Of a stretch of DNA of 64,000 bases, positions 1 to 61,497 are shown piece after piece. The stretch is from NCBI GenBank assembly GCA_026929865.2, contig CM049409.1, positions 11,091,452 to 11,155,451 of the forward strand. Direction: 5' to 3'. The number at the start of each line of letters is the position of its first letter. Positions within the stretch are counted from its first letter, which is position 1. A program made the translations under genes and the position numbers. The notes under the pieces are model-generated. The model searched no databases and was not told the origin of the DNA. It saw only the letters and a program-made list of their open reading frames with translations. This DNA comes from Hyperoplus lanceolatus. Lineage: Eukaryota > Chordata > Actinopteri > Uranoscopiformes > Ammodytidae.

Positions 1-197
1 AAACTGGTATGTAAACATAGGATATGTAAACAAAAGGGGCCCACTGTGGCTAGCAGCATGCCTCTTTACATCTGCCTAGGCTTTGCACACTTGTTTGTTT
101 TTTTCAGTGCACAGTATGGACAGGTAGCAGATTGTGAGGCGATATTCACTGATTTGGACACAAATAAATGTTGTATTGCTGACTCTACCTTTAATTA
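1..197. repeat. MITE family A, copy 1 (right part only)
   Basis: The segment ends with the family's terminal motif (GCTGACTCTACCTTTAA) and includes its inner parts (cagtatggacaggtagcaga, gatattcactgatttgg). Five more copies are in the window. It lies in the pcnx2 intron after exon 28 and is truncated by the window edge. Confidence 0.75.
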
Positions 198-227
198 ATA
201 CCTTTAGTTAAGTTAGCTTGTGACTCA

Positions 228-21887
<21,660 letters not shown>

Positions 21888-22314
21888 CTACAATGAAGTG
21901 ATCTCTTCTTAATGCATGCAACTGTCGCTACGCCTCCATGTTGGGGCGATGCAGCACGTATCGGGAGCCTTCTCTCTCATGCCTTGTCGGTCTTCCTCGG
22001 CGTTGTCTTCCTCTCGTCTGCTGCCTTTTCCCATCCCAGAGTCGATTCGTCCATTGCTGCTGCCGCGGTCCTCATGTTGTCCTGCTCCTCGTCTCCTTCT
22101 CCCTCTCCTTCTCTCGCTGCCTGTACAGATGCGCAGCTCTGACCGCCTCCCCTCCTCCCCTCCTCCCCTGTCACTCCCCCTCTCTGCCTCCCTCCGTCTC
22201 CATCCTCTCCTATTATACGATGCCCACCTTCAGTGTTCATGTGCGCAGGCTACCCACGCAGCCAAGCGGTTTTACAGGCAAACTCACTCATACAATCAGG
22301 ACACAATGTTGACC

Positions 22315-22420
<106 letters not shown>

Positions 22421-23258
22421 GTTGACTATAGGCTATGCGGTTGGAATGGCTTGAACATAATCCATAACGAAACGCCCATTAATATAAAGGCCGGCAATAT
22501 CATTGTATCGTTATTATTGCATTAGGCTATTATTAGCCTATTAAAGTAGGAGTACTTTTGATGGTTGATTATTTGCATCTGAAATAATATGGCTAATCAA
22601 CCAATCAATCTAAGAAGAATTTGAATTTGACCATTGCTCCTCTTATTGAACCCCTTTTGAGCCCCAGATATTAGACAATCCAGATTTGTGTACAACACAA
22701 ATTTTACATTGCTTCCAATTTGTTCTTTATAAAAGTCCAGATGGGACTGTATTATTTAGGACATGTTTAGATTTCAGAGCTATTCAACTTCCAGGAAGCC
22801 AGATTGTCTGCACCTATGAAAACAATTTTTGATTGTTTTACATGTTTTACTTTTTATTGTTATTTAAATGTTATTTTTGGTTTAGACCGGCTGGCTGGTT
22901 TAGGTATGACCTGAGATTCAATAAACTCAGTGGCATTTTTTTGCTGGCATGAGACCTTCTTAATAGATTTTGCTATTTTTGTAGCCTACATTGTCATTTT
23001 ACTAATTTGAACAAAGGTTTCCAGAGTAAGGACTCGGAGCCCCTAGAGTTCCCTTTAGTTCAACTTATTTCAGTGTGAAGTTTTTGGTAGTTTGCAAAGC
23101 TATGCTTTCCATGTAGCTTCCCAAACAAACACTGTGCGTGTTGTCCTATGTGATCCACTATTCCCATCATTTCCCTGAAGGCGCGCTATCCTCACACATT
23201 CCTATGGTGGCTCCTCCCTCTTCACCCCCCTTTACTCCCCCCTCCCTGCTGCTGCGGT

Positions 23259-23281
23259 CACGTGTCAGACAATCCACCAAT
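23259..23281 (+). promoter_or_regulatory. E-box and CCAAT box upstream of map3k21
   Basis: CACGTG at 23259-23264 and CCAAT at 23277-23281 lie about 1 kb before the map3k21 start codon, next to C-rich sequence. This arrangement fits a TATA-less promoter. Only motif spacing and position support it. Confidence 0.4.
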
Positions 23282-24243
23282 CAGAGAGCAGCATAGCCAG
23301 CAGCGAGAGCAGTGTCCCCCAGATACTCCTCCGCTTAGCCACTGCTGGGTCCGAGTTGGTCTGGGCGACAACTTTAACTGGGGGGTTGTTTTTATTAAAG
23401 TTGACATATTTTTTTTTCCTTCAAGTGTATCTTTTTTATTCCCGTGTTGCTGCGTTGAAGTCCAGGATGTCTGACGTGCTTTTTGAACGTTCCACCGTCA
23501 GCTGTTCATCGCTTCTCCGGGGGAGAAATACACTTTGGGAATAACCGATCTTAAAAGCTGTGAGGAGCAACTTTTTTTCCTCGGACTGCCTTACCAGTCA
23601 ACGGGCTGACCTATGCTAAGCTAACCCGCTAGCAGAAATTCTTGTTAAAAGTCCATAAACGAGAAAGTGAGCTTCATATTCCGGGTTCCGGTGACTACAT
23701 GAGCTTTTTACTGGCGAATGTCGGAGAGAAACTTGTCCCACGGAGCCTCGCGGTGTCTGGTTCGAGCGGACGGGGCAGGTGCACCTCCAAGCGGCACCTG
23801 CGACTACTTGGTAACTTAGCTCCATCGGTAGTTAGCTAACCTTAGCTTGTCCATGTTAGCATGGAGCAGGAGCAGAGACTATATTGTGGACTGATGCTTC
23901 TCTCCTAACTGAGATTATTTAAGATTATTTGGGAAATAACCGAACCTTTATAGTGCTATTTAACCGCCAGTCCATAGAGTGGTGACATTAGCAAAAAAAA
24001 TATTTCGGCGAAGCGCAGTTACCCTCCAACAACCTGTTGACCCTCATACAGTTTTGCTGGAGTGGCGACGTGGATCCAGGCTGGTAGACACACACTCTCT
24101 CGCAGGACTTTGGACACGGTGTTACCCAGCAGGGAAACCCCCTCTGTTCCCACTTGCGTGTCTTGTGGATGTGACAGCATGATGATTTCAAAAAATTGTC
24201 CCCCACGGTTTTAAATTTTTCTTTTCTATAATTTTTGCTCTAA

Positions 24244-51301
<27,058 letters not shown>

Positions 51302-54200
51302 AAGTCAACCTGTCGTGGGCGTGCTCATAGTTCATCCTAGTCAAATCTAGAGCCTTTCAGAACATACAGAGAGAGTTGTTTTGGCCCAAAGCTCCTGGAG
51401 GGTTTAGAACCGGGCTGCCTTCTTTCTTTCTTTTTTAAATCTTACTTTAAAAAAAGAAAAATGACGAAAACATGGAACCTGCTTTGTCTTAGTTCTACAA
51501 CATAGTGATGACAGTGTTTCTGGTACATAACCAAGTGTGAGACTTCTATGAGATGTCTGTGTCACAGGGGTCTTAGTGGCGGCCTCGTCCTTCTTTCTAC
51601 ACACTGTCTTGTGTCATTCTAGAACACACACACACACACACACACAGATACACATAGTTCCAAAATTTGAGCAGAACATTCCAGAGCTGGATCAGAAGCT
51701 CTCCTGCATATGCCTTGGTGCTCGACTGCCATCTATATTCGCTCATCTCTCTCTCTCTTTCCCTCTCTCCCTTTTTGTTACTCTCTCGTTTTGTCGGTGC
51801 AGCTCAACGTTGACCGCTGCTGCAGCTTTCGCAACACAATACCCTCACCTTTTTATTTATATATATATTTTTATAGGTAATTTAATATGAAGAGACTTGA
51901 CCTTACCTTAGCAACCAGCAGGACATACATTCCATGTCAGATTGTGCGATCACGCTTTTAGATTATTATTTTTTTCGACTTTTATCGAGAATCATGCATG
52001 CGTGTACCCTTAAAATGTTGAACAAAGAACAAAAAAAAAAGGATAATGCTTTGTTTGTAAATATTTCTTTTTATCCTATTATCAGCCTAAATGCTGGCAG
52101 TTGTTTTGTATTGCATATATGCTGTATTATGACAGTAGTACAGTTTGTGTTCTAGGGACGGGTTACACGTCGCATTTTAGCAGATATTCAAATATGTCTC
52201 CTCTCAGAATGCCTTGAAGATTTTTTTTTAGAGATGCTGGTAGGAAAACACAGAAAGTCCAACCAAGAAAACATGGAACCCTGTCAATTAACAATTGGAT
52301 TCAATTTAATATGGCTTTTGTGGTCATGTATGGATTGTTTCTATGAGTATTTATAGAAACCCTTTTTTGGTTAATCTCTTCTAAACACACTGCGGCAGAG
52401 TGTCACATTCATGTCAGGAAAACCTGGCCCCAAAGCAATGAGTTTATAATCTAATCCCCTTGACGTCAGTTGATTGGCTGAAACTGTAATGACACAGAAT
52501 CAGTTGAGGTTTAAGTCGTGAAAGGATTAATACACAGCCTCGGAGTGACCACACAGAATGATGATTTTTCTATTATGATGCAGGTCAGAATATTGAAGCA
52601 ATACTGTAAACCACACAGACCCTGTGCCTTCAAATCCTAAAGTCTCTCATTATGTCGACTTCAAGCTCTCATTTTTATTATCATGCACACACTATTTTCT
52701 AACTTATGCAAACAAAATTTCCTTTTTTTTTTAAAGCTCAACTCCTTGATTAGTCAACTCAGATTTGAACCCCCCCATTGCCTTTTAATTGTATATATAT
52801 ACAATATATAGAATATACCTAATTGCCATGTTATGTCTAATAGGTCTGACATTTGTTTGTTTTTTTCCTGCCTAGACTCTTTGGTTGCTTTCTCTTTTCA
52901 TGTAACAAGCAAATGTTATCCCCATGTAGCCACATTTCCATCTCACCAAGCTTAAGACATTTGAGAGCAGGGTTTTGGCTGAAGAGTCAAGACAGCGACA
53001 GTTTACTCTTTCGTTACTATACTGTAGATTTAAAGCCAGTTGAATGGCTTTCCTCAGGATAACACATTTCCTTTGGACCTCTGTATACTTGTCAGTACCG
53101 AGGTCTGGCTATGCAGGAATTTAACTTTACCTACTTCCATGGTCACTCCCGGACCTGCTCTCTAAAAGTCCAACAAATTACCTTAACATCCACTTTTGAT
53201 TGTTGAATTATGATTATATCCCACGCCCCCCTTAAACTTTTTATTACTGTCTTACTTCAGTATGCTTTTTGAAAAGTGCATTAGAAAACATGTCCCACCT
53301 TTTTTTAAAGGACGAATACACAGGCTCATGTATGGCCAGGATATGGACTCCCAAATGGTGTAAATATATAATTGTGTTTCCTGATGTGTATACCACTGTG
53401 GCATCTTATGATGATTTTAGAATGTGAAGAATCCCAATGTTCTGTGTGTTTTATGACCACTGACAAACCAACACTGTAAAAGGCCTTGCTAATCATGGAG
53501 CAGTTTTAAAGGTGCCGTTTACAAGCCAAGATATCACTGGATTTACACTTTTTGTATGAATTAAGGGGTTAACCTGTATATACCATAATGCACTGGTGCT
53601 GTTCATTCCGCCTGTAAAATATTGTATTTCAGTTTGAAGCCGAAGTCTGCCGTTGGTCGTCCACAGTCAAACTATTTTGGCGTGGTAGTTAAAACAGAAG
53701 GTTTTGTGTTTTACGGTCAACTACAGTACGACTCGACAAATAAACATTCCACTACATTTGACGCAACTGCAGCGAAAAAATATTTGTGATCTGAGTTATC
53801 AATACGGTGCGTTCAGGCTTCTGGCTGTGGGACCAAATTCAGCTCTAGCTGCACTAAGGCCTCTCTCCCTCTCTACAGGACCAAAACCACTAAATGAACT
53901 AGCTGCTAGTGAGGAGTTCTTACAGAAAAATCTACTCGGTACGAAAAACTTTCACAAACAACCTCAAGAGGCGCAGTGCATTGCAGAGCTCGTTCCCATC
54001 ATCTACTGATCAAAACAAGACTTTTCCTTTTGAAATCACTCAACACCTCTGAACGTGTCGGGGAGTTTTAGCTTTGAGTACATGTGTTCAGTGAACCTTT
54101 TATTTTTTATCATTACAGTATTGGTTATTTCACGCCTGATTGATCAAAAGTATCAAGTTTATCAACATTTTGAATAAAGTTGAAATCAAGAATAATGTTG
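51302..54200 (+). other. map3k21: map3k21 3' UTR (inferred)
   Basis: About 2.9 kb of AT-rich sequence follows the stop. AATAAA at 53739-53744 and again at 54173-54178 are candidate polyadenylation signals. The convergent receptor gene ends 2.4 kb further on. Several short open frames here have no recognisable content. The exact cleavage site is not determined. Confidence 0.5.
54173..54178 (+). terminator. Candidate polyadenylation signal of map3k21
   Basis: AATAAA is followed within 20-40 bp by T-rich sequence (tgttgcctttttctttttttt), which fits a GU/U-rich downstream element. A second AATAAA lies at 53739-53744. Confidence 0.5.
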
Positions 54201-55854
54201 CCTTTTTCTTTTTTTTCAGGCTGTCAAAATGATTTCATGGAGTTTAAAACATATATATATATCTATATATATTTATTTTTACAATTTCAAGCAACATTAC
54301 ATCATTGAAATAACATTAAAGTAATAATACCACAAAGTGAACTCTTCCATTACAAGTTACTTTGTACATCCTTTGGTTGACGATAAGAAAAAAATTTAAT
54401 ACCATTTGGATTTTAAACCTCTGCTCTAAAACCCATGAGACAATGAATCGGAGTAAACTGCGTCTGTGGCTTTTATTTGTAATACAACACATGCAACAAA
54501 TACATTTGGCACTATACATTCTCAAAGCTGTGCATCTAAACATTGTAAACTCACTGCTTGCAAAGTAAAGCTCCTGTGATATATTGGTTCAGTTTTTCTA
54601 AGTCTAAAGGAAGCCCTCTGCTAAAAGTTGAGAGGAATTTCACTGGTCCTCCTGGGTGGATTGGAATACAAACTGTGGCCAAATGATGTTACCTTATATA
54701 TTTCTTTATATGTCCATGCCTAATGCAACATACATTTGATCATGCACAAAATCTGCATATAGGACAGGTTACACTCATGGTCATGTACCTGACACACTTA
54801 ATGGGACCTGTAACATTAAATAAGGAGTGATGAATATAATTCAAGCATGATTGATATCCCTTTAGTGTTCTCAGTAAACAAAGAAACATTTTAAGATGAT
54901 TACTAACTAAAACTGCTACAAAGCCAAAGGTAATAGTGTTTCAGTTTGTGTAAGTCCCTAATTTTCATATCACGTGGCAACTAAAGTCAGCTGGAAACAT
55001 ACATTCAAATTGAAAAAGGCTCAACTTCACTGTGCTTGAAGTGTTTTTTTAGAGTGAACGTATTACTGACAAAGTTAAAAAAAAAATGTTTTAACTAGGA
55101 TTATTTTGTCATATTTAATAAACATTCAAGAATAAAATAAGGTCTTCTTGAGTGAATCAGTGGAGTTACCGTGTCCTGGAGGCTGAACTCATTCAAGACA
55201 ATCTTTCTTGTGCTTTGAAGGGAAAGCTGTCCCTTCACCATTCAAAGCACATTTCAGACCCTTAATGCTTTTCATAATAAAGTGCATCCCTTTTTTTCTA
55301 TTGGCACGGAGATTTGAGGCCGTCGAGGTAGCGATGGATGATTGAAGCTTAACAACAACTCAGCTTGTTCAGTGCAGCATGTTGGTGGAGTTTGTCTACA
55401 GCCAGAGAGGAGAAGTAAAAAAGACAATGGAAGATTAATGACCAGTACACAGGAATTGACCAGGATTACATTGCTACCCTCCTGCACCTCTGTCTCAGGT
55501 CTAAAAATAGTGCTACAGGGTGGGGTGAGCGGAGGTAATTATAGTCATTGTGGAGAAACCTCTATTCCTTGAGGAGTTTCATTGTCCCTCCCTCTTTCTG
55601 TCTCGCTGCCACAGGCGATTGTTCTGCGACAGTCGATACGTGACTTCTCATTGGATATAATCTTTTGTTACAACAGAGGGGTTTACCTTTCACTGACTAA
55701 CGATACCGCCCGGCCACCTGGTCTGAGTGCAGCACACACAGACGCAGGCAGACAGCAAATCACACACTTGTTACACACAGCCTATTATTCTCATGGCAGG
55801 ATGCTGCGTTTTCTTCATCAGTGATCTGCACCCCAGTTGCCTCACTTTACTTTG

Positions 55855-56128
55855 TTAAAGGTGGAGTCAGTGACTCTGTAGAATGTTTCTTTGTCAAAAT
55901 AATTTTTTGGCAAAATCAGTGATTATCTCCTCCTTACGATCTGCTACCTGTCCGTAGTCTACTGTGTGTGCGTGCAGAAAAAGAAAATCAAGTTTTAATA
56001 CACAGCCTATAGGCTCTGTAAACAGGTATGTTGCTAGTTATGATGGGCCCCCTTTGGTTACATACCCTTTGTTTGCACACCTGTGTACAGAGCCTAGGGC
56101 CTAAGCGGTGTATTGACACCAGATTTGG
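55855..56128. repeat. MITE family A, copy 5 (right end lost)
   Basis: It starts TTAAAGGTGGAGTCAGTGAC, has the inner blocks cctgtccgtagtctactgtg, ggtatgttgctagttatgat and ttgacaccagat, then breaks into a G run at 56127. Confidence 0.85.
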
Positions 56129-56357
56129 GGGGGGGAGTTTTTTCTGATAAACTGATGGATGAAGTGTTCAAACCAAATAAACTATTCATTAAAAAAAGAA
56201 GAAAAAAAATGGGAAATGTCATCATCAAAGAGCCTTTTTTCCTCATGAAAGACTATTTAGATATATACTCAGTGGTTCTCACAGGACAGTCAGCAAAAAA
56301 ACACATTATGATTTTGGGGAATATGTTGCATAGCTGTGGAATAAACTACTCAACGGT

Positions 56358-56363
56358 TTATTA
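56358..56363 (-). terminator. Candidate polyadenylation signal of the cytokine receptor gene
   Basis: AATAAA on the minus strand lies 283 bp after the stop codon. It is supported by position only. Confidence 0.35.
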
Positions 56364-56645
56364 AGGAATTAAAACAAGTAAAAATGCGACCAACTCATGA
56401 ATGTGGCGATAATATTAATCCACAATCATCATGTGTGATCGTAAAAACACTGACAGGAACATTTTACAGCACAATGAGCACTTCCACTTTTGATACTTTA
56501 AGGACATTTTGATAATCATACTTTTACAAATGTGTCTTGTCTTGTTTCCTCACAGTGTGGTATTAGTGCTGTTACTTAAGGCTCCTAATACCCTTTTCCA
56601 CCACTGAATATTAGTATTTGCATCATGTTGGTAGTACCTGTGTGA

Positions 56646-58693
56646 TCAGAGTGTAGTGACACATGTGACAGGGCTGCGGGCGCTGCTCTTGGCCTGGAGA
56701 GGGAGCGTGATCTGGGCTTGGAGGCAGTATTCAGCCTTGTGCTTGAGGTCTCTCAGGATCCGCTTGTTGTTGATCTCAAATGCCTTCTGAAGAAGACAAA
56801 AAAAAAATCAGTCAGGAGAGGATATGTGGATGAAAACAACAATTCAAAAGATAATATTGAAGAAATGAAAGACTTGTGGTTAAACAAAGAGGTAAGTTTG
56901 TATTTGTTCTGTTTTGTGTGTTCTTCGTTGCAGTTCTTCTTCTGCTCTTCCTCTTCTGCCTCCTCCCCGTCTTCCTCTTCTATCTCGTATCGGTCGATGC
57001 TGTTGTTCAAATGTGATTGGTTTATAATTAATTGGATTTATTCCAGGCTTCAGGATTTTTTTTTTATGCCGAAAGTGCATATCGTTTCGTCGATTTCATT
57101 TATTGCAGGTGCAGTAACTGAACACGATTCATTGGTTTTCATTAACATGTTCAGCGAAACACAGGGTGGCATGTCCTATGGCTTGTGTGCAATAAAAGGA
57201 TAATATCAATACAATACAATTCTATGTGTGTACCTCCTCTCCGCCGGTGTGTGTGAGGTAGATCTTGTAGTGCAGACTACTGTGTATCTTGCGGAGGAGC
57301 AGTCTGGGGGGCTTCACTCGGACCACAATCCCTTTCTCTGTCACGTTCAGCCTCAGTAACGGAGCACTGATTGTGGCTGCAGACGAGAGGTTCTTGCTTA
57401 TGTGTTTGTTTTTCGCACAATGATAAAGCACACAATAAAAGTCACAACAAAGAACAAATAAAAACGAGAGGAAGCGTAGGTTTGTGTGCGTAGTTTGTAG
57501 TTGTTTTGAACTGAAAGGAGGAAGTTGAACCTTGCACTATAATACGTGTAGCACAGTCAAAACAAACAACACATGAGAACTTGTCCTATAGGAACAGTTA
57601 GAATGACATTGCTATTATGTTCTTCCGTCTCCTCTCTCTGAGTCACATATTGGACTTCCCTGGTAGTTCTAAATAAAGAGCTCATGGTAACACTTTACAA
57701 TAAGGGTACAATAATGAACTGCTGGGTAATGCTTATTTAAAGCTTATTAAACATTAACTCAGCATTAACTAACCGCTAATAACTGCTTAGTTGATGCTTA
57801 ATACAGCATTGGTTAACAAACATAATGCACCATTATTGTAAAGTGTTATTACCAAGCTAATTTCTATCAGTGTCTCCCTCCAGGTTGTGTATTGGTCTGT
57901 GTGTATCTGTTGCTGCATCAGTTCAGGGGGAAAGACTTACTGTCCCAGCGCGGGCTGAATCTGGGGGACAGGGCCCAGGCTGACTTGCTGGAGGGTGGGG
58001 GGGAGGAGGAGGAGGTGGAGGAGGAAGAGGAGGTGTGCACCCTGGCATAGTACCATTCTCTGGGGACAGACGTCACGCCACTGAGGTCACAGTGGTGCTT
58101 ATGGATCCCCTGACAGCCGGCCACATCCAGCCACTCAGGCTCACCATAACTAAGGAGGAGAGACAGACAGACAGACAGACAGGCAGACAGACAGACAGAG
58201 CGGGGCATCAGATTTTTTCTATATATAATTTAAAAAACTGTGTTGATTTGACATTTCACTTTGTACAACAGGGATCACAGTTAGTAGCAGCAGTGGAAGA
58301 AAAAGTACTAAGATCTGCTACTTTGGAAAACGTAGGAAGAGCACAGCGTGGAATTACTTTGTTACAAGTAATAGTCCTATATTCAAAAATATATTTTACG
58401 TCGGGTAAAAAGTACAAAAGTATGAGCATCAAGATAAATTTACGGGTAGATGTTTTTATTCTTAATCACTAGTTAGAATTATTTTTTTCTCTTTTTCTTT
58501 TCTTTTTCTGCAGAGGTTTAAACAAGAAAAGTTTTGAAATCTGCCACTTTCTCTTTTGTTTTTATATATTTATTTATCTGGATAATAAGAGTATACTGTT
58601 TAAACAACTCTTATCTTTTTAAATTAATCTTCAGATAATTCATTCATCAACTAAGAAAAAAAAAGTCCATTTGTGTGTGTGTGTGTGTGTGTG

Positions 58694-58761
<68 letters not shown>

Positions 58762-59711
58762 TGTCTGTCTGTGTGTAATGTCTCACATCTTCCACTGGAC
58801 GTAGTACTGCAGTGAGGTGCTGTTGGTGAGTGGAGTCCAGCGCAGGATGTTTTTATAATCCACAGAGTCAAACCTGATGTGGGTGGGTGGAGCGAGCATC
58901 ACTGGAAAAAAAGGAGGAAGTGAAAAAAAGGAGGAAGTTATTGATGACGTAGTGGTTTGCAAGTAGATAACAGCATCAATTAAAATTCTTTAAAAAAAGC
59001 AATGTACTGTATCTTTAAATAGATACAATTCAATTATTTCCCTTCTTAGAAAAACTTTGAAAATGCAGTGTCATCAGTGTGTGGTATTGTTCCTGAAAAC
59101 CATGGTTGTGTCTTTCTCTTTTAACCTGGTAGTGAATTTAGTTCCTAGAAATCTCAGAATTCATTACCGACTTTCACTGCTCTGTTTGAGACCTGACCAC
59201 AGATATCATTGTCTCCTGGGCCATGGCTTAGAGTCATATAAATGTACATTTTTTTTTAGTGATTGACAATTACTGACGCTTTATACATGTTTACTGATGT
59301 CTTAGAATGATTCACGGACAGACAAAATGTATAATTTATTATGCTCCATCTAACACCATTTAGAACTTCATTGACACCCATTCTGTTGAATCTCATGTTC
59401 TGTCGGCTTTTATTGTATAATCTAGTGTATTAGGTTTTGTAATAAATTGGTCACCTATAAATTGAAGCAAAAAAAACTTTGTTTTGATGGTTTGAACTCA
59501 ACACAGGGATCTTAAGAGAGAATTTGCAGATTTAAGTAAACACTGGACTGAACTAAATCAGTGTGGCTTTGACATTACATCAATCAATCACAGCATGTAT
59601 CCATATATCTGTCATGAAACATTAATATTGAATATAGCAGAGTTTACCTTGCTCGGTGACACAGACACCCAAGTTCCCCAGCAGCACGGCTCCGAGCAGC
59701 AGACAGGTCAT
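56646..59711 (-). CDS. il22ra2: Soluble class II cytokine receptor, IL-22-binding protein-like
   Basis: Five exons (59648-59711, 58787-58901, 57941-58149, 57234-57376, 56646-56786) give 223 residues with all phases closed. Residues 1-17 form a signal peptide (MTCLLLGAVLLGNLGVC). Two fibronectin-III-like domains follow. D1 has VMLAPPTHIRFDSVDYKNIL and RWTPL, Cys72/Cys80, and WYYARV...WALSPRFSPRWDT. D2 has APLLRLNVTEKGIVVRVKPP, YKIYLT and Cys198/Cys219. The paired cysteines and SPRF motif mark class II (interferon/IL-10 family) receptors. The protein stops right after D2 with no transmembrane helix, and its length fits IL22RA2, a secreted decoy that blocks IL-22. N-glycosylation motifs lie at Asn48 and Asn140. 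Ser/Thr/Pro residues 99-114 form an odd insert before the last D1 strand. Class is sure; exact orthology is inferred. Confidence 0.85.
57685..57854. repeat. Small MITE in receptor intron 3
   Basis: TGGTAACACTTTACAATAAGG at the left and TATTGTAAAGTGTTATTACCA at the right are inverted ends of a widespread 'AACACTTTACAATAAGG' fish repeat. The interior has repeated ATTAAC/TTAACTA steps. Confidence 0.8.
58156..58199. repeat. (CAGA)n microsatellite forming the exon 3 pyrimidine tract
   Basis: On the minus strand it reads (CTGT)n and stops 7 nt before the acceptor of receptor exon 3, so the microsatellite itself supplies the polypyrimidine tract. Confidence 0.9.
58674..58779. repeat. Compound (GT)n/(GTCT)n microsatellite in receptor intron 2
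   Basis: GT runs alternate with GTCT tetranucleotide blocks, beginning 8 bp after the exon 2 donor on the transcript. It shares its tetranucleotide unit with the repeat at the other end of the same intron (58156-58199). Confidence 0.95.
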
Positions 59712-61140
59712 GGTGATGATGCTTTGTGAGACAGACAGACAGACAGGGCCCACACAAACACATACACAAGCCACGCTGACTGGACTGATGCTGCACATAA
59801 CAACTGCCGCCTTTAACATGCATCCACTTCCCCATTTACTTCCATGATGCATTAGTTCAAGTCATTATACAGCAGAAGTACATTTTTGTGCAACTGACAC
59901 GTGTCATTTCAAAACATTGACGTATGTAACCTATGTTCCAGTCTTATCTGTATTGACACTTAAAACTACACATGATCATGCATCCAATGACTCATCAGTT
60001 ACAAGAAAGACTCTACCTTCCGTTTCCCAACATTCAATTTGTTTGGAAGTGTTGGAGCTGAAAGAGTTACTGTTTGGCTGTTGCTCCCATCATCAGGCGT
60101 TTGACAGATAAATGAAATAAATAAATTAAGAGCCCTGTCAGGTATAATTGTTATGGATTGTAGGCACGCAACACAGTGGCATACCTTTAAAAAATTAATT
60201 AAAGTTGGCGAGTAAAAAAAAAAAAAACAGGGGCCACATATTGAATTCATATGGGATCCTACAAACAAAGCAAGCCTTTTTTGTAATTCCATTAGAATAA
60301 CAGATTGCACTTTTCTTGTCATGCTACTCTCGGCACTTTTTTGTGCAGTGCAAATAAAAAGTGCAAGTTGCTTTTTGCCCATACTGACACAAAGCTCTCA
60401 AGGAAAACCTGAGAGCAAAATAAGCTCCTTCATACTTTTAAGTATACTCGTGTTTCTCCTCTCAGGACTAAGGAGTAGTAAAGGTCACATGTAAAATAAT
60501 GTCACAAAAAAGCCTGTTTCACATTAACCATGGATCAAATTTGGATCCAATTGTCCAAGAAAGCTGTGTGCGCCAAACAACACCAGGACCCTGCACCTAA
60601 AGCAGCTATATACAATTCAGCCATCATTCATTTGACTTGTTCCTCCTTTGTCTTTCCTTTCTGCGTGAACCATGTCTAGTTTGTTCTGTGCCAGTTTGAA
60701 GGATTAGCACACTGCATGTGTTACTGGAACCAGTGATGTGAGTGACCACTAGCACCTGTCTAAACATGTCACTGGAAACATCAATAGTGTACTGGAAACG
60801 TGTTGCACAATGTATCACAAAAAGCAGCGTGTGTGGCAGGGAAAGGAGGAGGGCTGACAACTTATCTACGTCTTCTCTTTTGTACTTCATGTTTTCTTGA
60901 CGTGTTTATTATTAATTATATTGTTAATGGCTTTATAAATATTTACAGAAGCTGAGATTATATATTGGTGTTACGCCCTTCTACTACTACAACAAAAAAG
61001 GATATCACATGACAGCAATGTAAAAGCTTCATACCCTTCTCTCTCTCACTCACACACTGACTGTCCTTCAAAACCAGAAAGAAAAACAAAGTGAGAGGTC
61101 AAAGTCCCAAAGTAATGGATACATGGTTGGAATAGACAGT
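59712..61140. other. Region upstream of the cytokine receptor gene
   Basis: It should contain the receptor 5' UTR and promoter. The (CAGA)n-like stretch 59730-59745 lies close to the start. No TATA box is convincing and no other gene is seen. Confidence 0.5.
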
Positions 61141-61497
61141 TAAAGGTGGAGTCAGCAATTCTGGAGAATGCTTGTTGTCAAAATCACTTTGTCAAAATCA
61201 GTGAATATTTCCTCACATCCACTACCTGTCCGTACTGTGTGTGCTCGCCGAAAAAAATAAATCCTGTGATAATACACAGCCTTGGCTCTGTAAACTGGCA
61301 TATTTGCTAGTTAAGGTGGGCCCCCTTTGTTTACATAGGCTACTCTTTGTTTACATACAGTGCCAATTGACAGAGCGTATGCTGCGAATGAACACCAGAT
61401 TTGTCTTCCAGCGCACACACAGTACTGACAGGTCGTGAGAAGATATTCCTCTGATTTTGACAACAAGCATTCTCCGGAATCGTTGACTCCACTTTAA
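61141..61497. repeat. MITE family A, copy 6 (most complete)
   Basis: It runs from TTAAAGGTGGAGTCAGCAAT to ATCGTTGACTCCACTTTAA, 357 bp. Subterminal arms (GAGAATGCTTGTTGTCAAAA and GACAACAAGCATTCTCC) pair over roughly 60 bp. The centre carries tttgctagttaaggtgggc and gaacaccagattt, as in copies 3 and 5. No coding frame is present. Confidence 0.9.

Larger units (their letters stand above)
54201..56645. other. Tail-to-tail spacer between map3k21 and the cytokine receptor
   Basis: No coding gene is supported. The spacer has an AT-rich stretch (54250-54290) and MITE A copy 5. A tttatt at 56358-56363 (AATAAA on the minus strand) is a possible polyadenylation signal of the receptor gene. Confidence 0.6.

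Noticed and set aside
53704-54009. A 101-codon open frame inside the presumed map3k21 3' UTR
   Set aside because: No domain, and candidate polyadenylation signals lie around it. Best read as untranslated.
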